From positions 372,637-436,636 of the forward strand of contig NZ_LNYY01000021.1 in the NCBI RefSeq assembly GCF_001468005.1: 64,000 nt of DNA. The letters run 5' to 3'. Every line of letters begins with the position of its first letter. Position 1 is the first letter of the stretch. Source of the stretch: Legionella steelei (GTDB lineage Bacteria > Pseudomonadota > Gammaproteobacteria > Legionellales > Legionellaceae). Under the pieces are notes generated by a model. That model saw nothing but the letters and a program-made list of their open reading frames with translations, did not search any database and was not told the origin of the DNA. This document shows, in pieces, positions 18,036 through 25,997 of the stretch. Position numbers and translations under genes: made by a program.

Positions 18036-18264
18036 ATACATTTTATCTCGTCAACATATAAAAAAAATTAATCTACTTTTGATTGTCCTTTTCTTTTAAT
18101 TTTATTTCTTAGCTTGACGGCTATGGGCCTTGGTCGGACAAAAATTTAGACAACAATGTATTATTTATTCGTGCATGCATATGTTCATATCAATAAGTCC
18201 TCTTACGTGTTGGGGTGATACATGATACAGTGGTTTTTAGTTGATAAAATGAACTTTGGATATT

Positions 18265-18927
18265 ATGTTTGACGCGATTATCTTTGATTTTGATGGGGTT
18301 ATTTTAGACAGTGAACCTATTCATTATGAAGCATATTGTCGTGCACTTAAGCCATTAGGGATAACAATAAGTTATTCGGAATATATGGCGCACTACCTGG
18401 GCTTATCTGACAAAGACATGCTCCCAAAGCTGCTTCACAATATGGGGCTGAGATACTCTGAAGCAGAAATTCAACACCTGATTCAGCAAAAAATTGCCGC
18501 CTATACACACATTATTAATACCTGTGAACCCTTACCATTGATTGTAGATTTTGACCAGTTTCTTTTTAAAATTGCTCTTAAGGTAAAAAAAATTGCTATT
18601 TGCAGTGGCTCCAGCCGTGTTGAGATAAACACAGTACTTTCTAAAGTTCGGCAGGGAAAATTACATGCTTATTTTGATGCGATTGTTACTGCTGAAGATG
18701 TGCAGGTTGGGAAGCCGTCACCTGAAGGATATTTATTAACTGCAAAACGTTTGGATGTTGCTCCTGGGCGTTGTTTGGTTATCGAAGACACACCCTACGG
18801 AGTAAAAGCTGCCAAAGCAGCAGGTATGCAGGTGATTGGTTTGATGACTACTTATGATCGACATCAATTTTTAACTGCAGATAAAGTGATTACGGGTTAT
18901 AGGCAGTTATTGTCCAGAGTTTGGTAG
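18265..18927 (+). CDS. HAD-superfamily phosphatase, beta-phosphoglucomutase-like
   Basis: A 220-residue subfamily IA HAD hydrolase. Motif I is F-D-F-D-G-V-I-L-D-S-E-P (nucleophile D8 and acid D10). A helical cap follows. Motif II is I-C-S-G-S-S-R. Motif III is V-G-K-P-S-P-E-G-Y, and motif IV is V-I-E-D-T-P-Y-G-V-K-A-A-K-A-A-G-M. This is the pattern of beta-phosphoglucomutase and small sugar-phosphate phosphatases. The substrate cannot be assigned. The start at 18265 matches the family N-terminus; an upstream TTG at 18256 would add three residues. Confidence 0.9.
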   Translation: MFDAIIFDFDGVILDSEPIHYEAYCRALKPLGITISYSEYMAHYLGLSDKDMLPKLLHNMGLRYSEAEIQHLIQQKIAAYTHIINTCEPLPLIVDFDQFLFKIALKVKKIAICSGSSRVEINTVLSKVRQGKLHAYFDAIVTAEDVQVGKPSPEGYLLTAKRLDVAPGRCLVIEDTPYGVKAAKAAGMQVIGLMTTYDRHQFLTADKVITGYRQLLSRVW

Positions 18928-19044
18928 TAGAAAAGCCTATTTGGCGCATATTGAGCGAAAATCTGACTTTTCTATAAGGATTCTTTAATTTGTTATCAGA
19001 TTACTTATCAGTTTTGCTACAAGCATTTAAGAGATAGAATTGTT

Positions 19045-19563
19045 CTATTGATTTGCTAACCAGTCTTCGTAGGTTAAGGCGAAACGAAAATGATCACACC
19101 ATACGCCATTTATTTTCAGGTATCTTGGTGAGAAACCTTCTTTAAGAAATCCATTTTTAGTCGCTAAATGTATGGATGAGATATTAGTCGGTTGAATGTT
19201 GGCTTCGATTCGATGCAATTTTAAGTCTGAAAAAATTTCTTTTAAAACCAGTTTTAATGCCTGGCTCATTAAGCCTTGACCCGCATGGGTTACTGAGGCG
19301 AAATAACCTAAATAAGCACTTTGAAACACCCCTTGCACGATGTCACTAATGTTAAATATACCGATAATGTCCTCGTTTTGATTTAATGCTAAAAAACATC
19401 GGCGATCTTCTTGTAAAGACTTTTGTAAATAAGCTTGAAATTCCTCAGGGGTTTGAGGAGCAGTAACAAAAGGGTAATGAAAATCACGGCTTTTTTGCAT
19501 GCTCAGGAGAAAACGAGCTTCATCGAGGTGATTTAATCGACGTAGATGTATGGTGTTTTGCAT
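19045..19563 (-). CDS. GNAT acetyltransferase, RimJ/RimL type
   Basis: A 172-residue GNAT protein. It has the RimJ/RimL-like pattern: an early L-R-R-L-N-H-L-D-E-A-R-F-L, a middle strand I-I-G-I-F-N-I-S-D-I-V, acetyl-CoA loop residues in A-G-Q-G-L-M-S-Q-A-L, then L-H-R-I-E-A-N-I-Q-P-T-N-I-S-S-I and a late N-G-F-L-K-E-G-F. This group acetylates N-termini of ribosomal proteins or small molecules. Target unknown. The gene stands alone between a convergent HAD gene and a divergent orphan gene. Confidence 0.88.
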   Translation of the reverse strand: MQNTIHLRRLNHLDEARFLLSMQKSRDFHYPFVTAPQTPEEFQAYLQKSLQEDRRCFLALNQNEDIIGIFNISDIVQGVFQSAYLGYFASVTHAGQGLMSQALKLVLKEIFSDLKLHRIEANIQPTNISSIHLATKNGFLKEGFSPRYLKINGVWCDHFRFALTYEDWLANQ

Positions 19564-19691
19564 AAATAGAAACGTTTGGGAAAGAAGTCATTTTATCATG
19601 AACAGGAATGAAACATAAGGGAAGGTCTTAATTTGAAACGTCCTATTATTTGGGATAAGATCGCGCGAAAAGTAACAGGGGTATTGTAGTC

Positions 19692-20582
19692 ATGCCACTA
19701 ATTGTTAATTTGTCATCCATTCATGAGTTACATCCAACAAGTACATGTGTCCAGGCATTTAAAGACATTTGTGATCAATATTCTAAAAAAGGTTCTTACT
19801 GTTGTTCCAGTTTTTTTCAATCGTGGACAAACTCAGCCTGGCTTATGTATCAATTAGCTATGAATGACTCTAAATTAATTCAGCCATATCGCTTAGGTAA
19901 ACTCACTACAGAACAATTTCTCGAGCGTTTATTGCAAATTTTCTCTTTTCTTAAGAATGTAACTCCTAAAAAGGGTGAAATGGAGCGGTTGCAGAGTAAG
20001 CAGTTGTATTCCACAACTTTTCCAATGATGCTCCTAGAAGAGGCGTGGAATTCACAAGTTGGTTGGGATGCGGCAAAAGCGGGTTATCTTCCCGCATTAA
20101 TTCGTGAAGCAGAACGACGTGATGAAAAAGAAGAGAAAGCTTCAGAGTCTCAGCCTAAACCTAAAATGGATCCTATTTATTTCATAGCTAATACCAATGA
20201 ATTGCATGTGCTACAGATTCTCAATATGTTGCGAAAAGAATATCCAGACCTCAATTTTTATCGGGATGTGGATGTACGCATTAAAGAAGATAAAACCCCT
20301 ATTGAAATTGCACCCGGTATATTTCTTTGCCTGTCTTATCGCTACCAGCTGTTTAAAACCCAGGATCAAACGCAAACGATGAATCCTAGTTCAACCATGT
20401 CGTTACTGAATTATTTGGTTACTAAGCAACTTAAAGACGTTCCCGTTTCTGAGTTGCGTGTGATTAGCCAACACCAAGCTGATTTAGTTGAAGCGTTGCG
20501 AGTGGGTATTGATGCAGATCATATGTATCAGGCAAGTGATTATTTTGCAGCACAAACTACAAGTTTGAAAAAAACGCAGTAA
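19692..20582 (+). CDS. Hypothetical protein, Legionella-type orphan
   Basis: A 296-residue frame with no recognised domain. It has a cysteine-containing N-terminal third (CCSS near residue 37), a charged helix around residues 135-160 (EREDEKEEKASESQPKPK-like) and a C-terminal part with a mixed alpha/beta pattern (MDPIYFIANTNELHVLQILN). No signal peptide or membrane segment. Its stop is four bases before the deformylase-like gene, so the two are very probably cotranscribed. It could be an effector or a cytoplasmic accessory protein; nothing in the sequence decides. Confidence 0.55.
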   Translation: MPLIVNLSSIHELHPTSTCVQAFKDICDQYSKKGSYCCSSFFQSWTNSAWLMYQLAMNDSKLIQPYRLGKLTTEQFLERLLQIFSFLKNVTPKKGEMERLQSKQLYSTTFPMMLLEEAWNSQVGWDAAKAGYLPALIREAERRDEKEEKASESQPKPKMDPIYFIANTNELHVLQILNMLRKEYPDLNFYRDVDVRIKEDKTPIEIAPGIFLCLSYRYQLFKTQDQTQTMNPSSTMSLLNYLVTKQLKDVPVSELRVISQHQADLVEALRVGIDADHMYQASDYFAAQTTSLKKTQ

Positions 20583-20586
20583 CTAT

Positions 20587-21249
20587 ATGAGCTGGCGTTT
20601 TCGTATGGTGTTATTCCTTTTCCTAATAGGGAGTTCAACGAGTATGGCAATGGATATCGTTACTATAGAGCAGCCGGAATACCGTCAGGTTCTGAAAAAT
20701 AAAGCTCAAGAAATTCAGTTTCCTTTAAGTCAAGCAGATAAAGATTTAATTACTGCTATGAAAAGTAAATTACATGGATTGGGTGGGGTTGGTTTGGCTG
20801 CACCTCAGGTTAATTTTTCACGAAGAATTATTGCAATTTATATTCCTGAAGAGGCGACCTTACTGCGGGATAATGTGAAAAAATTCTATCCCATGCATAT
20901 TATGATTAATCCAAGTTACGAACCAGTGGCCGGTTCTGGGGTGAGTTCTGATTTTGAAGGGTGTTATTCTGTGTCCAGCAAGTCTGGCAAAGTTCCTCGT
21001 TATGAGCAAATCACAGTGAGTTACTATGATGAGCTAGGTCAGTTGCATCAACAAATTGAAGAGGGATTTTATGCTCGGGTTTTACAGCATGAAATCGATC
21101 ACTTAAATGGTTTTCTAATTCTTGATAGGCTAACTGCTGATTGTGTCCAAGGTTCTGTGGAAGAAATGATGGCTTTGCGACGAGCATCGTTACCTCCAGG
21201 AAAAAGAATTATTTTTGATCAGGTTATGGCGAGAAAAGCAAAGAAGTAG
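20587..21249 (+). CDS. Peptide deformylase homologue with a signal-like N-terminus
   Basis: All three deformylase motifs are present: G-V-G-L-A-A-P-Q (motif 1, GxGxAAxQ), E-G-C-Y-S (motif 2, EGCxS, with the metal cysteine) and Q-H-E-I-D-H-L-N-G (motif 3, HExxH). So an active Fe/Zn enzyme that removes N-formyl groups is expected. Unusually, residues 1-22 (MSWRFRMVLFLFLIGSSTSMA) form a hydrophobic stretch like a signal peptide or anchor, whereas housekeeping deformylases are cytosolic and start close to motif 1. Length (220) is above the usual 165-190. It follows the orphan gene by four bases and is not next to fmt. Probably a second, specialised deformylase acting at or beyond the membrane. 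Confidence 0.88.
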   Translation: MSWRFRMVLFLFLIGSSTSMAMDIVTIEQPEYRQVLKNKAQEIQFPLSQADKDLITAMKSKLHGLGGVGLAAPQVNFSRRIIAIYIPEEATLLRDNVKKFYPMHIMINPSYEPVAGSGVSSDFEGCYSVSSKSGKVPRYEQITVSYYDELGQLHQQIEEGFYARVLQHEIDHLNGFLILDRLTADCVQGSVEEMMALRRASLPPGKRIIFDQVMARKAKK

Positions 21250-21259
21250 CGAAGCAAAT

Positions 21260-21421
21260 GTAGGCTGGGCTGTTAAGCCTAGCGTTTGCTGAATTAATTC
21301 TTATGCCCCAAAATGCCCATTATGAAACTCATCACTGTACCCCAATTAACAAGTAACTTATCCGTGGTGTTCTTAAGAAAGAAACTAATTGGTGTTGTTT
21401 CATGCTGGGCTTAGCAGTCTG
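21260..21421. repeat. MITE-like element, copy 2 (about 160 bp)
   Basis: Begins GTAGGCTGGGCTGTTAAGCC and ends with the inverted GCTGGGCTTAGCAG. The internal part (GCGTTTGCTGAATTAATTCT, AACAAGT..CTTATC, TTCTAAGAAA-like) is shared with the copy at 25759, so the whole unit, not only its ends, is related. No open frame of note. Confidence 0.75.
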
Positions 21422-21483
21422 AGATATCCCACCTTTTTTAAACAATAATATGGTGTTTTTAATAGACATATTACTTACATATA

Positions 21484-21571
21484 GTGTCATTCCCGCACAG
21501 GCGGGAATCCATCTCTCAAACAAAGGGAGGTATTAATTTTATGGATAGATTCCCGCCTGTGCAGAATGACA
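21484..21571. repeat. Inverted pair of REP-like TCATTCCCGC elements
   Basis: Two near-identical 24-28 base units face each other: GTCATTCCCGCACAGGCGGG at 21486 and its reverse complement ending GAATGAC at 21571, with one small gap. The related single palindrome is at 13781. The pair sits just beyond the 3' end of the patatin gene and could also slow transcription. Confidence 0.7.
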
Positions 21572-21575
21572 AGAA

Positions 21576-23423
21576 TTAGAGGGATTCATTATAACCGGCG
21601 TTACTTTTTAAAAGCTCAGCTAAATTTTGGGCAGGCAGCTGCGCTTTTGCTTGTTGATAACCTGTTTCGATAATTTCGTCAAATTTTTTAAAATCCAAAA
21701 TGCCGTATTTATCTACTTTTAAAGTGATGCCGCAATCTGCCATGGCCATCATTTTTGCCGTATTTTGATGAGAACTGATGGTTAAGAGCCTTAACACTAA
21801 CTCACCTAAACTAAGGGGTAATATTGACTCTTTCCCCATGAATTTATTGTAGAGCAATTTCCAGCCAGAAAGTGAGTAGGGCAATGGGCTCAGTTTAAAG
21901 AGTGTATTGTTGTTAATATTGGAGGCAATAATCTTACTGCTGTGTGAGTACTGTCTCATGACATCGGTGGGTATATTATTAAGTACCCCACCATCAATAA
22001 GTAGTTTGTCATTAAAAGATACCGGAGGATAGATAAAGGGAAGAGAAATACTAGAACGAATGGATTCCCATAATAATCCTCTGTCATGGACATATAAATT
22101 TTTGCTCACTAAATCTGTGGATACACAAAAGTAGTTCAGCCATAAATCTTCAATTTTACTGTTTTCACCATAGAGCTCGATCAAACTGTCTGTTGCTCTT
22201 CTTCCGGTAGCAATTGCAATATATGGGAAGGTAAAATCAATTTTAGTTCCTTTGATCAAATAATTTTCAACCAATTTCATGAGCTCAGCTGAAGAATATC
22301 CCATAGCAAAAGTGGCAGCGAGCATCGCGCCCATACTTGTTCCGGCAATATAGTCTACAGGTATGCCCCGTTCTTCTAACAAACGATAAACTCCTATATG
22401 AGCAAGACCTCTGGCGCCGCCACCGCTGAGAACCAAAGAAATGGTGTTGTCAGTAAAGATGCGCATCATTCGTGAAATGCCTGCTTCGGTGTTACTGCGA
22501 ACATGGAAGTGGGAATTTACATTTCGTTTTTCTAACCAATTTTGAGTATTCAGAGGTGGGTTTGCTGTCTGGTGTAGCAGGACTAATACGTTGCGCTTAA
22601 CAAAATTATGCTGCATGCTTAATGCATATTGTTCTACTTCAGATAAGTTAACATCATGTTCTTCTGCGAGTGCTAAGTATGCAATTGAATCGGCCTGGCG
22701 TACACAAAATTTGGTCCAATTCGTTATCTTTTCATCAGCCAAGTAAAAAATAAAGGAGTATTCCTTTTCGAGTTGGTTAATCCATAAAATCCCTTCATTG
22801 CTCATGTTTCCATGTACATCCAGCAGGTCTTTTTTATCTTTCAAATAACTACTGGTTAATAAAAGAATTTTTTCTCCATAAGAGAAGCGGAAAATCATTT
22901 CTTGTAATTGAAATTCTAGGTCGGATATTGGCCCTATAGGTACCAGGGCGATGGATTTATTACGTGATGCTGTTACAGGAGTCCCTTGCAATGAGTCAGT
23001 TAATCGTTTAATCGTGAATTGGGTTATTTTATTTAAAAGTTCTGGATATGATTTACATAATTTCAAAAAGTTCTTTTTTGATAATTTTAAGATAATACTA
23101 TCACGCAGTGTGTACACATTAGCAGAACGGGGTAAATCAGACAAAAGCGCCATTTCACCGATAATTGCTCCTTCCTGTAATTCACCTTGAAAGGTCACAT
23201 TCCCGTCTGGGTCTGTTACTTGATAGTAAAGGCGCCCCTTAATGAGAATGTAAAGGTCATTCAATGTTTCTCCCTTTTTAATCAAAAGGGAATCACCAGT
23301 TCGCGATTCTATTTCCAAAACACGAGAAAGTTTTAAAAGGCATGCTGAGCTCATAAAACTAAAAGGCTCATGATTCTTAATGAACTCATAAATTTCTTTT
23401 GGTGTGAATAAGGGATTATTCAT
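21576..23423 (-). CDS. Patatin-like phospholipase with cyclic-nucleotide-binding domain (NTE type)
   Basis: A 615-residue protein. Residues about 20-140 form a cNMP-binding domain: glycine-rich turns, GEMALL and P-R-S-A-N-V at the phosphate-binding cassette. Residues 150-310 form a linker found in NTE-type proteins. The patatin catalytic domain follows, with the oxyanion motif S-G-G-G-A-R-G-L-A-H, the nucleophile S363 in G-T-S-M-G and the dyad aspartate D477 in D-G-G-V. NTE-like enzymes are lysophospholipases/phospholipases at membranes. Regulation by cyclic nucleotide is likely in principle; Legionella has many adenylate cyclases. Whether it is exported is not visible: there is no signal peptide. 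Confidence 0.9.
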   Translation of the reverse strand: MNNPLFTPKEIYEFIKNHEPFSFMSSACLLKLSRVLEIESRTGDSLLIKKGETLNDLYILIKGRLYYQVTDPDGNVTFQGELQEGAIIGEMALLSDLPRSANVYTLRDSIILKLSKKNFLKLCKSYPELLNKITQFTIKRLTDSLQGTPVTASRNKSIALVPIGPISDLEFQLQEMIFRFSYGEKILLLTSSYLKDKKDLLDVHGNMSNEGILWINQLEKEYSFIFYLADEKITNWTKFCVRQADSIAYLALAEEHDVNLSEVEQYALSMQHNFVKRNVLVLLHQTANPPLNTQNWLEKRNVNSHFHVRSNTEAGISRMMRIFTDNTISLVLSGGGARGLAHIGVYRLLEERGIPVDYIAGTSMGAMLAATFAMGYSSAELMKLVENYLIKGTKIDFTFPYIAIATGRRATDSLIELYGENSKIEDLWLNYFCVSTDLVSKNLYVHDRGLLWESIRSSISLPFIYPPVSFNDKLLIDGGVLNNIPTDVMRQYSHSSKIIASNINNNTLFKLSPLPYSLSGWKLLYNKFMGKESILPLSLGELVLRLLTISSHQNTAKMMAMADCGITLKVDKYGILDFKKFDEIIETGYQQAKAQLPAQNLAELLKSNAGYNESL

Positions 23424-23771
23424 ATATATCGTTATAATTTATTATACTAATTATTTTGATTATAGACATTGTTTCACCTAAGAGTGGTGAATCTTGTAAC
23501 AAATAATAATTCTTAGGTAATTCAATGAGATATTCTTTAATATGAGACAAAAGTTGGTGAAATGCTCATATTGCTCCTTATCTGAGTCGCAATCGATACA
23601 AATTTTCACATAAGCACGACATAGTGTGAGTTTTTAAGTAGAAGTGATTTAAAGGAAAACCATTATTTTTCAAAGGTAACTTGACAAAATTAAATATTGC
23701 TTTCTAAAATGCAATTGGCTAAATTATATTTTGCCTATTGCTTATAACTAACTCTAAAAGGAATTAAGTAA
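23424..23771. other. Divergent promoter region between patatin gene and RiPP operon
   Basis: A 348-bp AT-rich gap with no convincing gene. It must hold the promoter of the minus-strand phospholipase gene on the left and the operon promoter described separately on the right. No Fur, Cue or other metal-regulator operator could be named with confidence. Confidence 0.5.
23681..23710 (+). promoter_or_regulatory. Sigma-70-like promoter of the bufferin operon
   Basis: A perfect -35 TTGACA (23681-23686), an 18-base spacer and TAAAAT (23705-23710) as -10, about 60 bases before the precursor start. AAGGA lies about 10 bases before that ATG. Confidence 0.6.
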
Positions 23772-24023
23772 ATGAATAAATTACAATTAACAGGCGTTGC
23801 TCTTGCAATTGGTGCTGCTTCAATGTTTGCTATTGCTCCTGCTTTCGCTGCTGATGCTGCTTCTGGTATGGTTAAATGCCAAGGTGGTAATGCATGTAAA
23901 GGCCAAGGCGCTTGCAAAGGTGCTGATAACGCTTGTAAAGGTCAAAATGCTTGCAAAGGCAAAGGCATGAGCGAAATGTCTAAAGAAGATTGCCAAAAAG
24001 CTGGTGGTACTGTTGCTCAATAA
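23772..24023 (+). CDS. bufA2: Bufferin-type RiPP precursor (BufA2-like), exported cysteine-rich peptide
   Basis: An 83-residue precursor. Residues 1-26 are a clear signal peptide ending AFA-A. The mature part has six cysteines (36, 42, 48, 55, 61, 74). Four of them are in regularly spaced A-C-K-G units (41-44, 47-50, 54-57, 60-63), followed by a conserved-looking tail, SKEDCQKAGGT. This is the BufA2 layout of bufferins: periplasmic copper-binding RiPPs whose cysteines are converted by an MNIO oxidase, here encoded next door. The signal peptide doubles as leader in this class. A strong promoter precedes it and a hairpin follows it, consistent with precursor made in excess over enzymes. Copper as ligand is family knowledge, not shown here. 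Confidence 0.85.
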   Translation: MNKLQLTGVALAIGAASMFAIAPAFAADAASGMVKCQGGNACKGQGACKGADNACKGQNACKGKGMSEMSKEDCQKAGGTVAQ

Positions 24024-24046
24024 TTCTGATTGAGTATTGCGTTACT

Positions 24047-24069
24047 CCAGGCATGCATCGCATGCCTGG
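24047..24069 (+). terminator. Intercistronic hairpin (attenuator) after the RiPP precursor gene
   Basis: A perfect 10-base stem, CCAGGCATGC with GCATGCCTGG, and a 3-base loop between the precursor and oxidase genes. Only a short broken T run follows (ATTTTCCCC), so partial termination or mRNA end protection is more likely than a full stop. Confidence 0.6.
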
Positions 24070-24094
24070 TCCACATTTTCCCCGGATTTAATAC

Positions 24095-24958
24095 ATGGAT
24101 AGCCCAAAATATAAAGTAACCCCAAAAATGCCTTTTCTAGGTTTTGGATTGGGATTACGACCTGATTATTATGAAGAAATCTTGGCGCAAAAACCTAATT
24201 TGGATTGGTTTGAGATCCTCACCGAAAATTATATGGTTCCTGGTGGAAAACCACTGTACTATCTTGATCAAATAAGAGCCCACTATCCCATAGTGATGCA
24301 CGGTGTTTCTCTCTCGTTAGGTAGTACTGACCCTTTGGATAGAGAATATTTAAAGCAACTGAAAGAGTTGGCAGCACGGGTCGAACCAGCATGGATTTCT
24401 GATCATTTATGCTGGACAGGGGTTAACGGAATTAATGCCCATGATTTATTGCCTATTCCCTATACACGTGAAGCGGTAAATCATGTTGTTTCACGAATTC
24501 AGCAGGTTCAGGATTTTTTAGGACGCCCCATTTTAATCGAAAATGTATCTAGTTATCTGACTTACAAACAATCTGAAATGTCTGAATGGGAATTTATATT
24601 AGAAATTGTAAGACAAGCAGATTGTTATATTTTACTAGATGTAAATAATATTTATGTGAGCTCCGTAAATCATCAGTTTAATCCTATGGATTATATTTTT
24701 TCTATGCCCGCCGAGCGCATAGCTCAGATCCATTTAGCTGGTCACTCGGATCATGGTAATTACATTATTGATACACATGATGCTCCTGTCATTCAACCCG
24801 TTTGGGATCTTTACGCTGCAACATTGCAACGCCTGGGCCCTATATCAACGATGGTTGAACGAGATGATAATATGCCTCCCTTTGCTGAGCTACTTGCAGA
24901 AATAAATCATGCAAGACGAATTGCAGAATCAATTTTGATTGAAGAGGTGCTTGTATGA
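24095..24958 (+). CDS. bufB: MNIO (DUF692) multinuclear iron oxidase of the bufferin system
   Basis: A 287-residue TIM-barrel protein of the DUF692/MbnB family. Visible landmarks are G-L-G-L-R at strand 1, the N-terminal metal site H-G-V-S-L-S-L-G, S-D-H-L-C-W, I-E-N-V-S-S-Y, L-D-V-N-N-I-Y, H-L-A-G-H and D-T-H-D. Together these supply the His/Asp/Glu/Asn ligands of a di- or tri-iron centre. MNIOs modify cysteines in RiPP precursors (oxazolone/thioamide in methanobactin, thiooxazole in bufferins). It lies 71 bases after the precursor gene and overlaps the partner gene by four bases. It acts in the cytoplasm before export of the peptide. Very confident of family; the exact modification is inferred from context. 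Confidence 0.92.
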   Translation: MDSPKYKVTPKMPFLGFGLGLRPDYYEEILAQKPNLDWFEILTENYMVPGGKPLYYLDQIRAHYPIVMHGVSLSLGSTDPLDREYLKQLKELAARVEPAWISDHLCWTGVNGINAHDLLPIPYTREAVNHVVSRIQQVQDFLGRPILIENVSSYLTYKQSEMSEWEFILEIVRQADCYILLDVNNIYVSSVNHQFNPMDYIFSMPAERIAQIHLAGHSDHGNYIIDTHDAPVIQPVWDLYAATLQRLGPISTMVERDDNMPPFAELLAEINHARRIAESILIEEVLV

Positions 24959-25737
24959 CCGAGCTTGCACAGTTACAAAATCAATTTCAAAAGTTTTTAT
25001 TATCAGAGCACAGCGAGATTCATGATTCTATTGTGCAAACTGAATTGGTTTCAGTGGATACTCGCTTAGGTATTTATGGTGATGCCTATAAACTCAGATT
25101 GATTGAAAGTTTGAGCACAAGTTTTTCTGCCTTATATGCTTATTTAGGCACGGAGGAATTTAATAAGTTGTCGACTTATTATATTGAGGCACATCCTTCG
25201 TGTTATCGCTCCATACGTTGGTATGGGGATTTATTGCCTGAGTTTATAAAGCACAATTACCCACAGTATCCCTATTTGGCTGAGCTTGCTGATTTTGAAT
25301 GGAAAATGTGTTTGGCTTTTGATGCTGCTGATACACCGGTAGTACGAGTTGAAGACATGGCTGTTGTTCCTCCTGAAGCCTGGGCTAATTTACAATTTGT
25401 TCTTCATCCCTCTCTACAGCGAATTAATTATTTTTGGAATGCAGTTTCTCTTTGGCAAGCCCTAACTTATGATCACGAGTTACCTGAATTACAGCAAAAT
25501 GAGGCATTCACTCCTTGGGTTTTATGGCGTGCGCCAGAATATATGCTCCAATTTTATAGCTTGTCTCAACAAGAAGCTTGGCTTTTGGATGGTGTATCAC
25601 AAGGACTATCTTTTGGTGCTCTTTGTGAGGGGCTCTGTCAGTGGGTAACACCTGAGGAAGTGGGGATGACTGCTGCTTCTTATCTCAAGGGGTGGATTCA
25701 AAATGGTATGCTATCGCAATTATTGATTGCGGATTAA
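24955..25737 (+). CDS. bufC: DUF2063 partner protein of the MNIO oxidase (BufC-like)
   Basis: The start overlaps the stop of the oxidase gene (ATGA), so the two are translationally coupled. The 260-residue protein has the N-terminal DUF2063 (PF09836) pattern: L-x-x-Q-x-x-F-x-x-F-L, R-L-G-I-Y-G-D-A-Y-K-L-R-L-I-E-S-L, F-S-A-L-Y-A-Y-L-G and a D-L-L-P-E-F region. A tryptophan-rich C-terminal domain follows. In MNIO systems this partner delivers the precursor leader to the oxidase (MbnC/BufC/HvfC role). No DoxX-type fourth gene follows; the operon appears to end here, next to a MITE-like repeat. Confidence 0.9.
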   Translation: MTELAQLQNQFQKFLLSEHSEIHDSIVQTELVSVDTRLGIYGDAYKLRLIESLSTSFSALYAYLGTEEFNKLSTYYIEAHPSCYRSIRWYGDLLPEFIKHNYPQYPYLAELADFEWKMCLAFDAADTPVVRVEDMAVVPPEAWANLQFVLHPSLQRINYFWNAVSLWQALTYDHELPELQQNEAFTPWVLWRAPEYMLQFYSLSQQEAWLLDGVSQGLSFGALCEGLCQWVTPEEVGMTAASYLKGWIQNGMLSQLLIAD

Positions 25738-25758
25738 TGTCTACCTGTCATCCCAAGT

Positions 25759-25911
25759 GCAGGCTGGGCTGTTAAGCCCGGCGTTTGCTGAATTAATTCT
25801 TACTCTCATATCCATCATAAAACTCAACTAACAAGTTTCTTATCGATGGTGGTTCTAAGAAAAAAATATTTTGGTACGTTATTAAATGCAGGGCTTAGCA
25901 GCCTAGCCTAC
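25759..25911. repeat. MITE-like element, copy 3 (about 153 bp)
   Basis: Starts GCAGGCTGGGCTGTTAAGCC and ends with inverted GGGCTTAGCAGCCTAGCCTA. It has the same orientation and internal landmarks as the copy at 21260. It lies immediately after the bufferin operon and before the convergent dedA gene. Confidence 0.75.
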
Positions 25912-25997
25912 GTTTATTTAGCTATTTTTGTCGAAACATGACAAGAGGTATATGTTGTGCTTCGGTACTCAAAAATCAGGCTCGAGAATTCCTCTCC

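Noticed and set aside
23735-23917. Minus-strand frame across the bufferin precursor
   Set aside because: It is the complement of the A/G/C-rich precursor gene; it has no ribosome site and a biased alanine/proline composition typical of a shadow frame.
23820-24020. Second minus-strand frame across the bufferin precursor
   Set aside because: The sequence merely mirrors the ACKG codon repeats (TFTS/FASIL-like); the plus-strand gene is far better supported.
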